A stretch of 64,000 nt of DNA from an uncultured Christensenella sp. (GCA_910585685.1 CAJUEO010000002.1:62001-126000); one strand, 5' to 3'; shown: positions 45,431 to 55,723, counted from the stretch's first letter. The notes: a model not told the origin generated them from the sequence alone. Numbers and translations: made by a program.

Positions 45431-47245
45431 ATGAAAAGAGAAGGTAATATAAAAATTTCAAGCGAAAATATGATGCCGATTATAAAAAAATGGCTTTACT
45501 CGGATAAGGATATTTTTCTTCGTGAAATTGTAGCCAACGGCGTCGACGCTATAACAAAGTATAAAAAATTGGTCAACATGGGAGAAGCTTCTGAAAACAG
45601 CGAGGAATATTGCGTTAAGATTTATGTCGACAAAAAAGCTAAAACGCTTACCGTTGAAGATAACGGACTTGGTATGACTGCCGACGAAGTGGAAAACTAT
45701 ATAACGCAAATTGCTTTTTCTGGTGCGTCCGACTTTCTCAAAAAATATGAAAATGCAGGCGGAGAGGGCATAATCGGTCATTTCGGATTGGGCTTTTACT
45801 CCGTATATATGGTTTCAGAGAACGTTGAAATATTTACAAAATCATACAAAAACGAGCCTGCCGTGCATTGGGAATCTGACGGAAACGCAACATACAGTAT
45901 AGAGGAATGCGACAAGGACAGTCGCGGTACAAAAATTGTTTTACACATTTCCGACAATGAAAAAGAGTTTCTTGAAGAAAATACAATAAAAAATCTTGTC
46001 AGAAAATATTGCTCGTTCATGCCCTATAATGTTTATGTAAATTATAAGGGTGACGGCAAGGACGAGCCTTTGAACTCGACTACTCCGTTATACGCAAAAA
46101 ATCCCAAAGATTGCAGCGACGAGGAATATAAAAAGTTCTATACTGATACGTTTATGGACTATAACGACCCAATATTTTGGGTGCATCTGAATATGGACTA
46201 TCCTTTCAGATTAAAGGGAATACTTTATTTCCCCAAAGTGAGAAATAAACTTGAATTGGAGCGCGGAAAGGTAAAACTTTATTGTAATCAGGTATTTATT
46301 GCGGACAATATTAAGGAAGTTATTCCCGAGTTTTTGATGCTTTTGAACGGCGTCATAGACTGCCCCGATATTCCTTTGAATGTTTCGAGAAGCTTTTTAC
46401 AGAATGACAAGCAAGTTCAGAAAATAAGCAAACATATCACCAAAAAGGTTGCCGATAAGCTTACTTCATTGTTTAAAACCGACAGGGAGAAGTTTGAACA
46501 GTGTTGGGAGGACGTTGCCAATTTCGTAAAATTCGGTTGCATAAAAGACAACGATTTTTATGAAAAAGTCAAGGATATAATAATATATAAGGACATTAAC
46601 GGCAAATTTTCTAATTTTGCCGAGCTGTTAGGCAAAGACAATCAACAGTCTGCAGACGCTCAAGACACGCCCAAGCCTCAAACAATTTATTATGTTTCGG
46701 ATGAACAGCAACAGGCTCAGTATATAAAGCTTTTCAAAGACCAAGAGCTCAACGCTATTTTGTGCGATAACTTTATCGATCCTCATTTTTTGAGTTATAT
46801 CGAGTATAAGACGCCCGATAAATTAAAGTTTGTACGCATTGACGCCGACATAGATAGCGCGTTAAAGAGCGAGGACGGTGTTGAGGACAGCGTAATAATA
46901 GACATATTTAAAACGGCTGTTTCGGACGATAAATTGACCGTTAAAACAGATAAACTCAAAAATACCGATATTCCTGCAATGATTGTAATGGATGAATATA
47001 TGCGCCGTTACAGCGAGATGGGGCAGTTGTACGGAATGAGCGAAGGCGATTTAAACAAGACAATAATAATCAACACCGCAAACCCTATTATCGAGCAGTT
47101 GAAAAACCTCGATTTGGAAAAACAGAAATTTGCGGCAAACTATGTTTATTATCTCGCGTTGTCGTCTTTTAAAAAGCTTTCTGTTGAAGAACAGGATATT
47201 TTCCAAAAAAATTGTATCGAACTTTTAAATAATTATATTAAATAG
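45431..47245 (+). CDS. htpG: HtpG (Hsp90) chaperone
   Basis: 604-residue bacterial Hsp90. The GHKL ATPase domain has NGVDAITKYKK, VEDNGLGMTADE and GHFGLGFYSVYMV; the middle domain has LYCNQVFIADN and PLNVSRSFLQND. Length is slightly below E. coli HtpG. It starts with a GAGGT site and has terminators on both sides, so it is probably monocistronic. No heat-shock operator was recognised. Confidence 0.95.
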   Translation: MKREGNIKISSENMMPIIKKWLYSDKDIFLREIVANGVDAITKYKKLVNMGEASENSEEYCVKIYVDKKAKTLTVEDNGLGMTADEVENYITQIAFSGASDFLKKYENAGGEGIIGHFGLGFYSVYMVSENVEIFTKSYKNEPAVHWESDGNATYSIEECDKDSRGTKIVLHISDNEKEFLEENTIKNLVRKYCSFMPYNVYVNYKGDGKDEPLNSTTPLYAKNPKDCSDEEYKKFYTDTFMDYNDPIFWVHLNMDYPFRLKGILYFPKVRNKLELERGKVKLYCNQVFIADNIKEVIPEFLMLLNGVIDCPDIPLNVSRSFLQNDKQVQKISKHITKKVADKLTSLFKTDREKFEQCWEDVANFVKFGCIKDNDFYEKVKDIIIYKDINGKFSNFAELLGKDNQQSADAQDTPKPQTIYYVSDEQQQAQYIKLFKDQELNAILCDNFIDPHFLSYIEYKTPDKLKFVRIDADIDSALKSEDGVEDSVIIDIFKTAVSDDKLTVKTDKLKNTDIPAMIVMDEYMRRYSEMGQLYGMSEGDLNKTIIINTANPIIEQLKNLDLEKQKFAANYVYYLALSSFKKLSVEEQDIFQKNCIELLNNYIK

Positions 47246-47248
47246 TTT

Positions 47249-47276
47249 AATTACCTCCGATAAAACGGAGGTAATT
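47249..47276 (+). terminator. Terminator after htpG
   Basis: Perfect 11-bp stem AATTACCTCCG/CGGAGGTAATT with a 6-base loop; weak T-run. Confidence 0.7.
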
Positions 47277-47335
47277 TACATTTTTAGTTAATTGGAAAAA
47301 TAATGAAATTTCTACATATTTTTTTAAAAAGTATA

Positions 47336-47364
47336 TTGAAATGTTTATTATAATGTGGTATTAT
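47336..47364 (+). promoter_or_regulatory. Promoter of the glycogen operon
   Basis: TTGAAA and TATTAT are 17 bases apart; the -10 ends 9 bases before the glgB ATG. Confidence 0.55.
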
Positions 47365-47373
47365 ATATAAGGT

Positions 47374-49221
47374 ATGGATATAGCCCAAACAACAAGTGAT
47401 AAGTTGAAAAATTTTCATAGCGGAACCGAGTTTAAGGCATATGAATTTTTCGGCTGTCACAAAATTGACGAGAAACATTTTGTTTTTCGGGTGTGGGCTC
47501 CGCGTGCAGATTGCGTTTTTCTTGAAATTGACAACAAACGAGTAGAAATGTTGAGGCTTGACGACAACGAAAGCTTTGAAGTGATGGCAACCGCAAAAGA
47601 GGGAGATACCTATAATTTTATAATTAAAACAAAGGACGGGCGCGAGCTTTTTAAATGCGACCCGTATGCGTTCAGGTCTGATTTCCCCAAATCTTTTAAG
47701 TCGGTTGTAAGTCGATTGCCTAAACGTTCGAATTATAGTGTAATTTATAATTTTCAAGATAAAGACCAACCTGTAAATATCTATGAAGTTAATCTTTTAT
47801 CCTGGAAAAGGCACAAAGACAATTCTTACTATACATTTTCCGATTTGACGGAAGAGCTTGTGCCTTACGTCAAGGAAATGGGCTATACACATGTTGAATT
47901 TATGCCGATTACAGAGTATCCGTTCGATGGGTCCTGGGGATATCAGGTCACGGGTTATTTTTCGGTTATTTCAAGGCTCGGTTCGTTACAGGATTTTAAA
48001 AATCTTATTGACGCGTTTCACCGTCAGGGTATTAAAGTTATAATCGATTGGGTGCCTGCGCACTTTCCAAAAGACGAGTGGGCATTGTACGAGTTTGACG
48101 GTAGTCCTCTGTATGAAAGTCCGTTGTGGGACAGAATGGAACACAAGGGCTGGGGAACAAGACGTTTTGATTTTGGCAGAGGTGAAATTGACAGTTTTTT
48201 AATATCAAGCGCAAACTTCTTCTTTGATATTTATGAAATCGATGGATTGAGAGTGGACGCCGTAGCGTCTATGATTTATCTTGATTATGACAGAGCGGCA
48301 GGAGATTATACCCCAAATATCTATGGTGATAACAGAAATTTGGAGGGAATCGAGTTTTTAAAAAAATTCAACCGCATAATAAAAAGCAATTATCCTGGAG
48401 CAATAACGGTTGCCGAAGAATCTACGGCATTCCCCAATGTGTCTAAATGCGTTGAAGAGGGCGGACTCGGATTTGACTATAAGTGGAATATGGGTTGGAT
48501 GAACGACGTATTATTCTATTGCCGACAGGACCCGTATTTTCGCAGTTATCATCACCAAAAGCTCACTTTTTCACTCGTGTATGCTTTTTCCGAGAACTTC
48601 ATTTTGCCGCTTTCACACGACGAGGTTGTTCATGTTAAGGGCTCGATAGTAAATAAAATGACTGGTGAATATGCGGATAAGTTTTGCGGAGAAAGATTGC
48701 TTCTCGCATATATGTATGCTCATCCGGGTAAAAAGCTCAACTTTATGGGCTATGAAATTGCCCAGTTCAGTGAATGGAATTATAATTCTTCAATTGAATA
48801 TTTTCTTAAAGACGAGTATGAGTTACACGCTAAAATTCATAAATTTGTCAAGGATTTAAATAATTTATATATTGCTTGCAAACCGCTGTATGAAATCGAC
48901 GATAGTTGGGACGGTTTTAAATGGCTGGTTGTTGACGACAGCTATAATAATTTACTTGCGTTTTCAAGATATTCTAAATCAGGTCAAACTCTTGTCGCTG
49001 TTCTAAATTTTTCCGGCGTAGATATTACAGGCTATAACATAGAAGTCGATAAAGGCAAATATCGCTGTATATTTAATACGGATGATGCTGTTTACGGCGG
49101 CACGGGGAAAATAAAAAAGAAACTTTACAGTTCCGTAAATCAGACAGGCATAGAGGATAAATACTTTTTAAAAGTTAATATTCCTCGACTGACTTGTATG
49201 TATTTTATAAAAGAAAAATAA
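47374..49221 (+). CDS. glgB: 1,4-alpha-glucan branching enzyme
   Basis: Adds alpha-1,6 branches to glycogen. 615 residues: an N-terminal CBM48 domain (FRVWAPRADCVFLEI), a GH13 barrel with the nucleophile Asp in GLRVDAVASM, the acid/base Glu in VAEES and the stabilising Asp in LSHDEVVH, then a C-terminal beta domain. First gene of glgBCDAP; gaps to the next genes are all under 35 bp. There is no leader space for a ribosome binding site if the promoter at 47336 is used. Confidence 0.96.
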   Translation: MDIAQTTSDKLKNFHSGTEFKAYEFFGCHKIDEKHFVFRVWAPRADCVFLEIDNKRVEMLRLDDNESFEVMATAKEGDTYNFIIKTKDGRELFKCDPYAFRSDFPKSFKSVVSRLPKRSNYSVIYNFQDKDQPVNIYEVNLLSWKRHKDNSYYTFSDLTEELVPYVKEMGYTHVEFMPITEYPFDGSWGYQVTGYFSVISRLGSLQDFKNLIDAFHRQGIKVIIDWVPAHFPKDEWALYEFDGSPLYESPLWDRMEHKGWGTRRFDFGRGEIDSFLISSANFFFDIYEIDGLRVDAVASMIYLDYDRAAGDYTPNIYGDNRNLEGIEFLKKFNRIIKSNYPGAITVAEESTAFPNVSKCVEEGGLGFDYKWNMGWMNDVLFYCRQDPYFRSYHHQKLTFSLVYAFSENFILPLSHDEVVHVKGSIVNKMTGEYADKFCGERLLLAYMYAHPGKKLNFMGYEIAQFSEWNYNSSIEYFLKDEYELHAKIHKFVKDLNNLYIACKPLYEIDDSWDGFKWLVVDDSYNNLLAFSRYSKSGQTLVAVLNFSGVDITGYNIEVDKGKYRCIFNTDDAVYGGTGKIKKKLYSSVNQTGIEDKYFLKVNIPRLTCMYFIKEK

Positions 49222-49242
49222 TATTGAGGGGGATTTTTAGCA

Positions 49243-50445
49243 ATGCTAAAAAAGAAAGAATGTGTTGCTATGCTGCTTGCAGGCGGACAGGGTTCAAGAC
49301 TTTACGCTTTAACAAGCAATATAGCTAAACCTGCTGTAGCTTTTGGCGCAAAGTACAGAATCATTGACTTTCCGCTTTCAAACTGCATCAATTCGGGAAT
49401 AGATACGGTTGGCGTGCTTACACAGTATCAACCGCTCGTTTTAAACGAGTATGTCGGCAACGGTCAGCCTTGGGATTTGGACAGAACGTTCGGCGGCGTA
49501 CATATACTTTCGCCTTACGAAGCTAAAACCGATACGTCGTGGTATAAAGGTACTGCAAACGCAATCTATCAAAACATAAGATTTATGCAGATGTATGAGC
49601 CTGAATATATTTTGATACTTTCGGGTGACCATATCTATAAAATGGATTACGACAAGATGCTCACCGCGCACAAGCAATCAAAGGCGGATTGCACTATTGC
49701 GTGTATGCAGGTGCCTTTAAAAGAGGCGTCAAGATTTGGTATATTAAATACTAATCCCGACGGTACAATATACGAGTTTGAAGAAAAGCCGGCAAACCCC
49801 AAGAGCGATCTTGCTTCCATGGGTATTTATATCTTTACTGCTTCTAAACTTTTTAAATATCTCGAGCTTGACAATAAAGACCCTAATTCCGAAAACGATT
49901 TCGGCAAAAATATACTTCCCACAATGCTTAACGCAGGTGAAAAGATGTGTTCGTATCGCTTTGAGGGATATTGGAAGGACGTCGGTACTATAAGTTCGCT
50001 TTGGGAGGCAAATATGGATTTGCTCGGCGTAGTTCCCAATTTCGAGCTTGACGACAGAAACAGAGTAATTCACTCTAAAAGTCCTTTGGCGCCGCCTGCA
50101 TATATACAGGGTGAAGTTTTAAACTCGCTTGTTGCAACCGGCGGAGAAATCGAAGGCAGAGTAGTAAATTCCGTTATAGGTACCGATTGCGTTATCGAAA
50201 AAGGCGCAGAAGTTATCGACAGTGTTTTAATGGGTAAAACGGTTGTCAAAGCCGGCGCTAAGGTAAACTATTCAATTATCGACGAGGACGTAGTTATAGG
50301 TGAAAAGGCAGTTATCGGCGCACCTATAAACGAGGCGTTGAAAGTGGGCGGTAAAACTGCAGGTATCGCAGTACTCGGCAGAGGCGTAAATGTCAAAAAG
50401 AACGGCGTTGTCCCTGCAGGAGAAATAGTCGATAAAAACGTATAA
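49243..50445 (+). CDS. glgC: Glucose-1-phosphate adenylyltransferase (catalytic subunit)
   Basis: Makes ADP-glucose, the committed step of glycogen synthesis. 400 residues with the nucleotide-binding AGGQGSRLYALT, GSGTANAIYQN-like segment (KGTANAIYQNIRF), the substrate motif FEEKP, YWKDVGTI, and a C-terminal left-handed beta helix. GAGGGGG site. The paired GlgD follows. Confidence 0.97.
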   Translation: MLKKKECVAMLLAGGQGSRLYALTSNIAKPAVAFGAKYRIIDFPLSNCINSGIDTVGVLTQYQPLVLNEYVGNGQPWDLDRTFGGVHILSPYEAKTDTSWYKGTANAIYQNIRFMQMYEPEYILILSGDHIYKMDYDKMLTAHKQSKADCTIACMQVPLKEASRFGILNTNPDGTIYEFEEKPANPKSDLASMGIYIFTASKLFKYLELDNKDPNSENDFGKNILPTMLNAGEKMCSYRFEGYWKDVGTISSLWEANMDLLGVVPNFELDDRNRVIHSKSPLAPPAYIQGEVLNSLVATGGEIEGRVVNSVIGTDCVIEKGAEVIDSVLMGKTVVKAGAKVNYSIIDEDVVIGEKAVIGAPINEALKVGGKTAGIAVLGRGVNVKKNGVVPAGEIVDKNV

Positions 50446-50459
50446 GGGGGGAAAGGATA

Positions 50460-51566
50460 ATGGCTTCAACTGTTGGTGTAATATATTCAAGCATGAACGA
50501 AGAAAATATACCCGAGCTCACAAGAGTCAGATCTATGGGTTCGGTGCCAATCGGCGGCAGATACCGCGTGGTTGATTTTGCTCTTTCAAATATGGTAAAC
50601 TCGGGCATAACGACCGTGGGACTTATAACTAAAAGCAACTATCAGTCGCTTATGGACCACCTCGGCACGGGCAAATATTGGGATTTGGCAAGAAAGGACG
50701 GCGGACTTATTCTTTTGCCGCCATATAGTGACGAGACGGAAACATTGTATAAAAACCGCCTCGAAGCGTTAAAGGGCGCTACGGCGTTTCTTAAAAAATG
50801 TAACGAAGATTTTGTTGTGCTTGCGGACAGCGATTCGGTATATAAGCTCGATTACAGCAAAGTAATCGATTACCATATCGAAAAGAACGCAGATATAACA
50901 ATGGTATATCACGAACACGAGGTTGTTAAATCTCACTATTACATGACGTTTGAAACCGCCAAGGACGGCAGGGTAAAAGAAATTCAAATTAATCCCGCTG
51001 TCGGAAGCGTAAAAAAGAACTATATAAACGTTATGGTTGCTCGTACGTCGTTTATTTTAAGGCTAATTCAAGACGCAATACAACACGGCTATAAGAGCTT
51101 CGGCAGAGATATTTTGAGCCCCGGTGTTTCAACGTACAATATTTACGGATATAAGCTTGACGGTTATTTTGCAAGTATCTCTTCTTTGAGCAAATATTTT
51201 GAAATTAATTTTGACCTACTAAATAAAGAAATTCGTAACGAAATATTCGGAAACAGGGACGTCTATACTAAGGTAAACGACAGTTCTCCTGCAAAATTTG
51301 CAGATACGGCTTGCGTAAAAAATTCGCTCATTTCGGACGGCTGTCTTATCGAAGGAACTGTAGAAAACTGTATCCTTTTCCGCGGAGTTAAAATCGGCAG
51401 AGGGGCAGTTATTAAAAATTGTATTATTATGGCAGACAACATTATCGGAGAAAATTGCAATCTTCAATATGTCGTCAGCGATAAAAATTCGGTTATTCGT
51501 GACAACAGAGTGCTTGCAGGTTGTGAAATTCAGCCTTATTTTATAGGTAAAGGCGTATTAATTTAA
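50460..51566 (+). CDS. glgD: GlgD subunit of ADP-glucose pyrophosphorylase
   Basis: 368-residue GlgC paralogue found in many Firmicutes, where it forms a hetero-oligomer with GlgC and modulates it. It keeps the fold (RSMGSVPIGGRYRVVDFALSN, DGYFASISSLSKYFE) but lacks the GlgC nucleotide motif AGGxGSRL at the N terminus and the FEEKP motif, so it is expected to be non-catalytic. Strong GGGGGG-type site 8 bases before ATG. Confidence 0.94.
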   Translation: MASTVGVIYSSMNEENIPELTRVRSMGSVPIGGRYRVVDFALSNMVNSGITTVGLITKSNYQSLMDHLGTGKYWDLARKDGGLILLPPYSDETETLYKNRLEALKGATAFLKKCNEDFVVLADSDSVYKLDYSKVIDYHIEKNADITMVYHEHEVVKSHYYMTFETAKDGRVKEIQINPAVGSVKKNYINVMVARTSFILRLIQDAIQHGYKSFGRDILSPGVSTYNIYGYKLDGYFASISSLSKYFEINFDLLNKEIRNEIFGNRDVYTKVNDSSPAKFADTACVKNSLISDGCLIEGTVENCILFRGVKIGRGAVIKNCIIMADNIIGENCNLQYVVSDKNSVIRDNRVLAGCEIQPYFIGKGVLI

Positions 51567-51584
51567 TACAGTAGGGGGGAAATT

Positions 51585-53135
51585 ATGGCTACTAAATCAT
51601 CTGATACAAAAAAAACAACTAGTAAGACGGCCAAGTCTGCTACAACTAAGAAAACTTCAACCGCAAAGACAACTAAAAAGGTTACGGAAAAAAATCAACC
51701 TGTTGCCGTCAAAGTTGAGGGAAAGAAAAAGATACTGTTTGTCGCTTCCGAGTCGACACCGTTCATTGCCACAGGAGGATTAGCCGAAGTTATAGGTTCG
51801 CTTTCCAAGGCTCTCGCGGCAACGGGAAATTATGATGTAAGAGTAATTATTCCGCTTTATTCCGATATAAAGAGAGAATACAGGGAAAAGTTTAATTACA
51901 TAGGTAATTTTTACGTTCATCTTGCCTGGAGAAACCAATATTGCGGAATCTTTTCATATGAACAGGACGGAGTAATATTCTATTTCATCGATAATGAATT
52001 TTACTTTAAACGTCCCGGCTGCTATGGATATTATGACGACGGTGAAAGGTTTGCATTCTTTTCGAGGAGCGTTCTCGAAGTTATGCCGTTTATAAATTTT
52101 TATCCGGACGTAATGCACTGTCATGATTGGCAGGCGGCGCTTGCAGCTATCTATTTAAAAACAAATTATTGTTTCAGACCCGAATATCAGTTTATACGCG
52201 CATTGTTTACAATTCATAATATTGAATATCAAGGGCAGTATTCACTTGACTTGCTGTGCGATTTGTTTGATATTTACGGCAGTTATCAACATTTGGTCGA
52301 GTACAATAGCGCGATAAATCTTATGAAGGGAGCTATCGAATGTTGCGAAAGATTTTCTACTGTAAGTCCGAGATATGCCGAGGAAATAAAGGACGCATAT
52401 TATGCTCACGGACTTGACCGGATTGTAAGAAATAACGCTTTTAAGCTTAGGGGCATTCTCAACGGTATTGACGTCGACGGCTATAACTGTGCTACGGATT
52501 CACACTTATATGCAAATTTTACACCCGACGATTTTTCAAATAAGGCATTATGCAAAAAGGGGCTTCAAAGACTTTTGGGGTTGCCTCAAAAGCCGGATAC
52601 GCCGATAATTTCAATGGTTTCAAGGTTGGTTTCGCATAAGGGACTTGACTTGGTTACAAATATTATTGAAGAATTGTTGCAAGACGACGTTCAGGTTGTC
52701 ATTCTCGGAACAGGTGACGCGCACTTTGAGGGCTTTTTCCGCAATTTAGCTAATCGATATCCCGAAAAGCTGAGTGCAAATATTGTTTTCAACAGCGACC
52801 TTTCAAGAAAAATTTATTCAGGTTCGGATATATTCCTTATGCCGTCAAAATCAGAGCCCTGCGGCTTATCTCAGATGATTGCATGCCGCTACGGCACCGT
52901 ACCTATCGTAAGAGAAACCGGCGGACTTTATGACAGCATTAAACCGCTTGAAAACGGTTATACTTTCACAAATTATAACGCACACGATATGTTATATGTT
53001 ATAAGGGAAGCTGTTTCTGCTTATAAAAATAAAGAAGAGTGGGCAAAACTTATGTACCGCGCGGCAACTACCGATTTCAGTTGGGGTCACTCGGCAAAAG
53101 AATACGAAGCTCTTTATTTGGATATGCTTAAATAA
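51585..53135 (+). CDS. glgA: Glycogen synthase with Lys/Thr/Ser-rich N-terminal extension
   Basis: ADP-glucose-dependent GT5 glucosyltransferase that elongates glycogen. The catalytic part begins near residue 49 (KKILFVASESTPF) with the ADP-glucose site FIATGGLAEVIGSL, which has the usual KTGGLAD Lys replaced by Ala or Thr in alignment; HDWQAALAAIY and PSKSEPCGLSQMIA are also present. Ahead of it are ~45 residues almost wholly Lys, Thr, Ser and Ala (TKKTSTAKTTKK and similar), like histone-H1-type tails. The AGGGGGG site lies directly before this ATG, and no good internal start is visible, so the tail is probably translated. Confidence 0.93.
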   Translation: MATKSSDTKKTTSKTAKSATTKKTSTAKTTKKVTEKNQPVAVKVEGKKKILFVASESTPFIATGGLAEVIGSLSKALAATGNYDVRVIIPLYSDIKREYREKFNYIGNFYVHLAWRNQYCGIFSYEQDGVIFYFIDNEFYFKRPGCYGYYDDGERFAFFSRSVLEVMPFINFYPDVMHCHDWQAALAAIYLKTNYCFRPEYQFIRALFTIHNIEYQGQYSLDLLCDLFDIYGSYQHLVEYNSAINLMKGAIECCERFSTVSPRYAEEIKDAYYAHGLDRIVRNNAFKLRGILNGIDVDGYNCATDSHLYANFTPDDFSNKALCKKGLQRLLGLPQKPDTPIISMVSRLVSHKGLDLVTNIIEELLQDDVQVVILGTGDAHFEGFFRNLANRYPEKLSANIVFNSDLSRKIYSGSDIFLMPSKSEPCGLSQMIACRYGTVPIVRETGGLYDSIKPLENGYTFTNYNAHDMLYVIREAVSAYKNKEEWAKLMYRAATTDFSWGHSAKEYEALYLDMLK

Positions 53136-53167
53136 TTTACTATATAACAACAAAACAGGAGAACAAA

Positions 53168-55606
53168 ATGAGCAATACTGCTATTACCGAAAAGGAAGCT
53201 AAAGACTTAATTAAAGGCAAGCTGTCGAGATATTTCGGCGTTGCGCCTACCGAGGCTTCCAAAGACCAAGTGTATAAAGCTGTCGTTATGGTTGTCCGAG
53301 ATATTTTATTGGAGAAAAGACAGCAGTTCCACAAAAAAACTAAGTCCAAACGCGCAAAAAAAGTTTACTATCTATGTATGGAATTTTTAATGGGGCGTTC
53401 GCTTAAAAACAGCCTCTACAATTTAGGAACGACATCGGTTTTTGAAAAAGCCGTTGCGCCCTATGGACTTAAGCTTGAAGATTTATACGAGTTGGAACCT
53501 GACGCAGGTTTAGGTAACGGCGGATTGGGCAGGCTTGCGGCTTGCTTTATGGACGCTTTGGCTACGGGTAATTATCCGGCAATGGGGTATTCACTGCGTT
53601 ATGAATACGGCTTGTTCAAGCAAAAGATTGTTGACGGCTGGCAGATTGAATTGCCTGACGTGTGGCTTCCAGGTGGAGAAGCATGGCTTACGCAGAGAAC
53701 GGATAAAAATTTTATTGTCAGATTTAACGGACAGATTGAAGAAAAATGGACCGAAAACGGTCTTGAAACCAATTATATCAACTGTAACGAGGTTCAGGCT
53801 GTCGCTTACGATATGATGGTATCGGGTAAAAACAGCGATGCCGTATCAGTTTTAAGGCTTTGGAAAGCAAGACCCGTTCAAGATTTCAACATGAAGCTTT
53901 TCTCACAGGGTGAATATTATCAGGCAATGACCGAGGATAATGACGCCGATTTACTGACAAAAGTTTTATATCCTGCCGACAACCACAATGCCGGAAAATC
54001 TTTGAGATTAAAGCAGCAATATTTTCTTTGTTCTGCGTCAATCCAGAATATTGTCGAGGATCACAGACATCGTTACGGCAATTTAAGCGATTTACCTAAG
54101 CTTGCGGCAATTCATTTAAACGATACTCATCCGGCAATGGCAATTCCCGAGCTAATGCGTATTCTTGTCGATGAATATTTCTACGATTGGGACAGAGCAT
54201 GGGCAATTACTACAGCGACGTGCGCATATACAAACCACACGGTGCTTGCCGAAGCGCTTGAAACCTGGTCGGAAGATTTGATTGCAAGGACAATTCCAAG
54301 AATACACTCTATAATTAAAGAAATTAACAGGCGTTTTTGCGAAGAGCTTTGGAACAAGTTCCCCGGTGAATGGGCAAAAATTTCAAGAATGTCTATAATC
54401 GAGCACGACAGAATAAAAATGGCTAATCTGTCTGTTTACGGCGGACATAGCGTCAACGGCGTTTCTGCGTTGCACAGCGAAATTATTAAATCATCTGTAT
54501 TTAAAGATTTTTACGATTTTGCGCCTGAAAAGTTTACAAACGTAACTAACGGAATTGCGCATAGACGTTGGCTTAATCAATCGAACCCCGAGCTTGCAGA
54601 GCTTCTAAATGAATGTATCGGTAACGGATATGAACTTGACGGCTCGCAGCTTGCAAACTTTAAAAAGTTTGAGGACGATAAAACCGTATTGGATAAACTG
54701 GAAAAAATCAAGTTTACCAAGAAGGTTCAATTTGCCGAGTATGCAAAAAGAAAGCAAGGGTTAATTATCGACCCTAATACAATGTTTGACGTACAGGCAA
54801 AAAGGCTTCATGAATATAAACGCCAACTTTTAAATGTACTAAACATTATTGACACTTATCTTGATTTGCAGGAAAAGCCCGACGCAGTCATAGTTCCCAA
54901 AACTTATATATTTGGTGCAAAGGCAGCGCCCGGCTATGATATGGCAAAGAAAATTATTAAGCTTATAAATTTCCTTGCTAACGAAATAAAACAGAACCGT
55001 CAAATTAAAGAAAAGTTAAACGTCGTCTATATGGAAGACTACAACGTTACAATGTCTGAAAAGCTTATGCCCGCGTCGGAAGTTTCAGAGCAGATTTCAC
55101 TTGCCGGAAAAGAAGCGAGTGGAACAGGTAATATGAAGTTTATGATAAACGGTGCGCTTACAATAGGTACGCTTGACGGTGCAAACGTTGAAATGGCTCA
55201 AGCTGTCGGGAACGATAATATTTTCATATTTGGATTTAAATCCGACGAAGTCGACGAAATTTGGCGCAACGGTTACAGCTCAAGTAAATATTATAACGAG
55301 TCCCCGAGATTAAGGCGCATTATCGAAGCTTTGATTATCGGCTTCAACGGAGAATCTTTTGCAGATATTGCAAATTATCTTTTAACCGATACTCCGGTGT
55401 CTGACCCGTATATGTGTATGGCTGATTTTGCCGCATACAGCAACACGCAACAAAGCATTTCGGATTTATACTTAAATAATAAAACCAAATGGAATCAAAT
55501 GTCGCTAAGAAATATTGCGGCATCGGGAATATTTGCTGCGGACAGAGCAATTTCGGATTACGCTAATAATATTTGGAATCTCAAAAGCATAACTTCAAAT
55601 AAATAA
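53168..55606 (+). CDS. glgP: Glycogen phosphorylase
   Basis: Releases glucose-1-phosphate from glycogen. 812 residues, usual for GT35. N-terminal part has YLCMEFLMGRSLKNSLYNLG and EPDAGLGNGGLGRLAACF; the PLP lysine is in EASGTGNMKFMINGALTIG, followed by LDGANVEM. AGGAG site. Last gene of the glycogen operon, with a strong hairpin downstream. Confidence 0.97.
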   Translation: MSNTAITEKEAKDLIKGKLSRYFGVAPTEASKDQVYKAVVMVVRDILLEKRQQFHKKTKSKRAKKVYYLCMEFLMGRSLKNSLYNLGTTSVFEKAVAPYGLKLEDLYELEPDAGLGNGGLGRLAACFMDALATGNYPAMGYSLRYEYGLFKQKIVDGWQIELPDVWLPGGEAWLTQRTDKNFIVRFNGQIEEKWTENGLETNYINCNEVQAVAYDMMVSGKNSDAVSVLRLWKARPVQDFNMKLFSQGEYYQAMTEDNDADLLTKVLYPADNHNAGKSLRLKQQYFLCSASIQNIVEDHRHRYGNLSDLPKLAAIHLNDTHPAMAIPELMRILVDEYFYDWDRAWAITTATCAYTNHTVLAEALETWSEDLIARTIPRIHSIIKEINRRFCEELWNKFPGEWAKISRMSIIEHDRIKMANLSVYGGHSVNGVSALHSEIIKSSVFKDFYDFAPEKFTNVTNGIAHRRWLNQSNPELAELLNECIGNGYELDGSQLANFKKFEDDKTVLDKLEKIKFTKKVQFAEYAKRKQGLIIDPNTMFDVQAKRLHEYKRQLLNVLNIIDTYLDLQEKPDAVIVPKTYIFGAKAAPGYDMAKKIIKLINFLANEIKQNRQIKEKLNVVYMEDYNVTMSEKLMPASEVSEQISLAGKEASGTGNMKFMINGALTIGTLDGANVEMAQAVGNDNIFIFGFKSDEVDEIWRNGYSSSKYYNESPRLRRIIEALIIGFNGESFADIANYLLTDTPVSDPYMCMADFAAYSNTQQSISDLYLNNKTKWNQMSLRNIAASGIFAADRAISDYANNIWNLKSITSNK

Positions 55607-55611
55607 TAAAT

Positions 55612-55646
55612 AAAGCAATCGAGGCAAAATTTGCCTCGATTGCTTT
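55612..55646. terminator. Hairpin after glgP
   Basis: Near-perfect inverted repeat AAAGCAATCGAGGC/GCCTCGATTGCTTT around AAAATTT, with only a short T-run before the dispersed repeat. Confidence 0.75.
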
Positions 55647-55665
55647 GTACTATGTGTGACATAAT
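55646..55665 (+). repeat. Dispersed 20-bp repeat, copy 5
   Basis: TGTACTATGTGTGACATAAT-type sequence (identical to copy 2 from GTACTATG onward), directly after the glgP hairpin and upstream of the recombinase promoter. Confidence 0.8.
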
Positions 55666-55723
55666 GGCTTATTCTGACCTTTTATAATTTAAAAATTTTT
55701 GAATTTTTCATATAAAAAATCAC

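Noticed and set aside
55612..55646. glgP hairpin as part of a mobile element with the adjacent 20-bp repeat
   Set aside because: It is a normal terminator-like palindrome at a 3' end, and the other repeat copies lack such a hairpin directly beside them.
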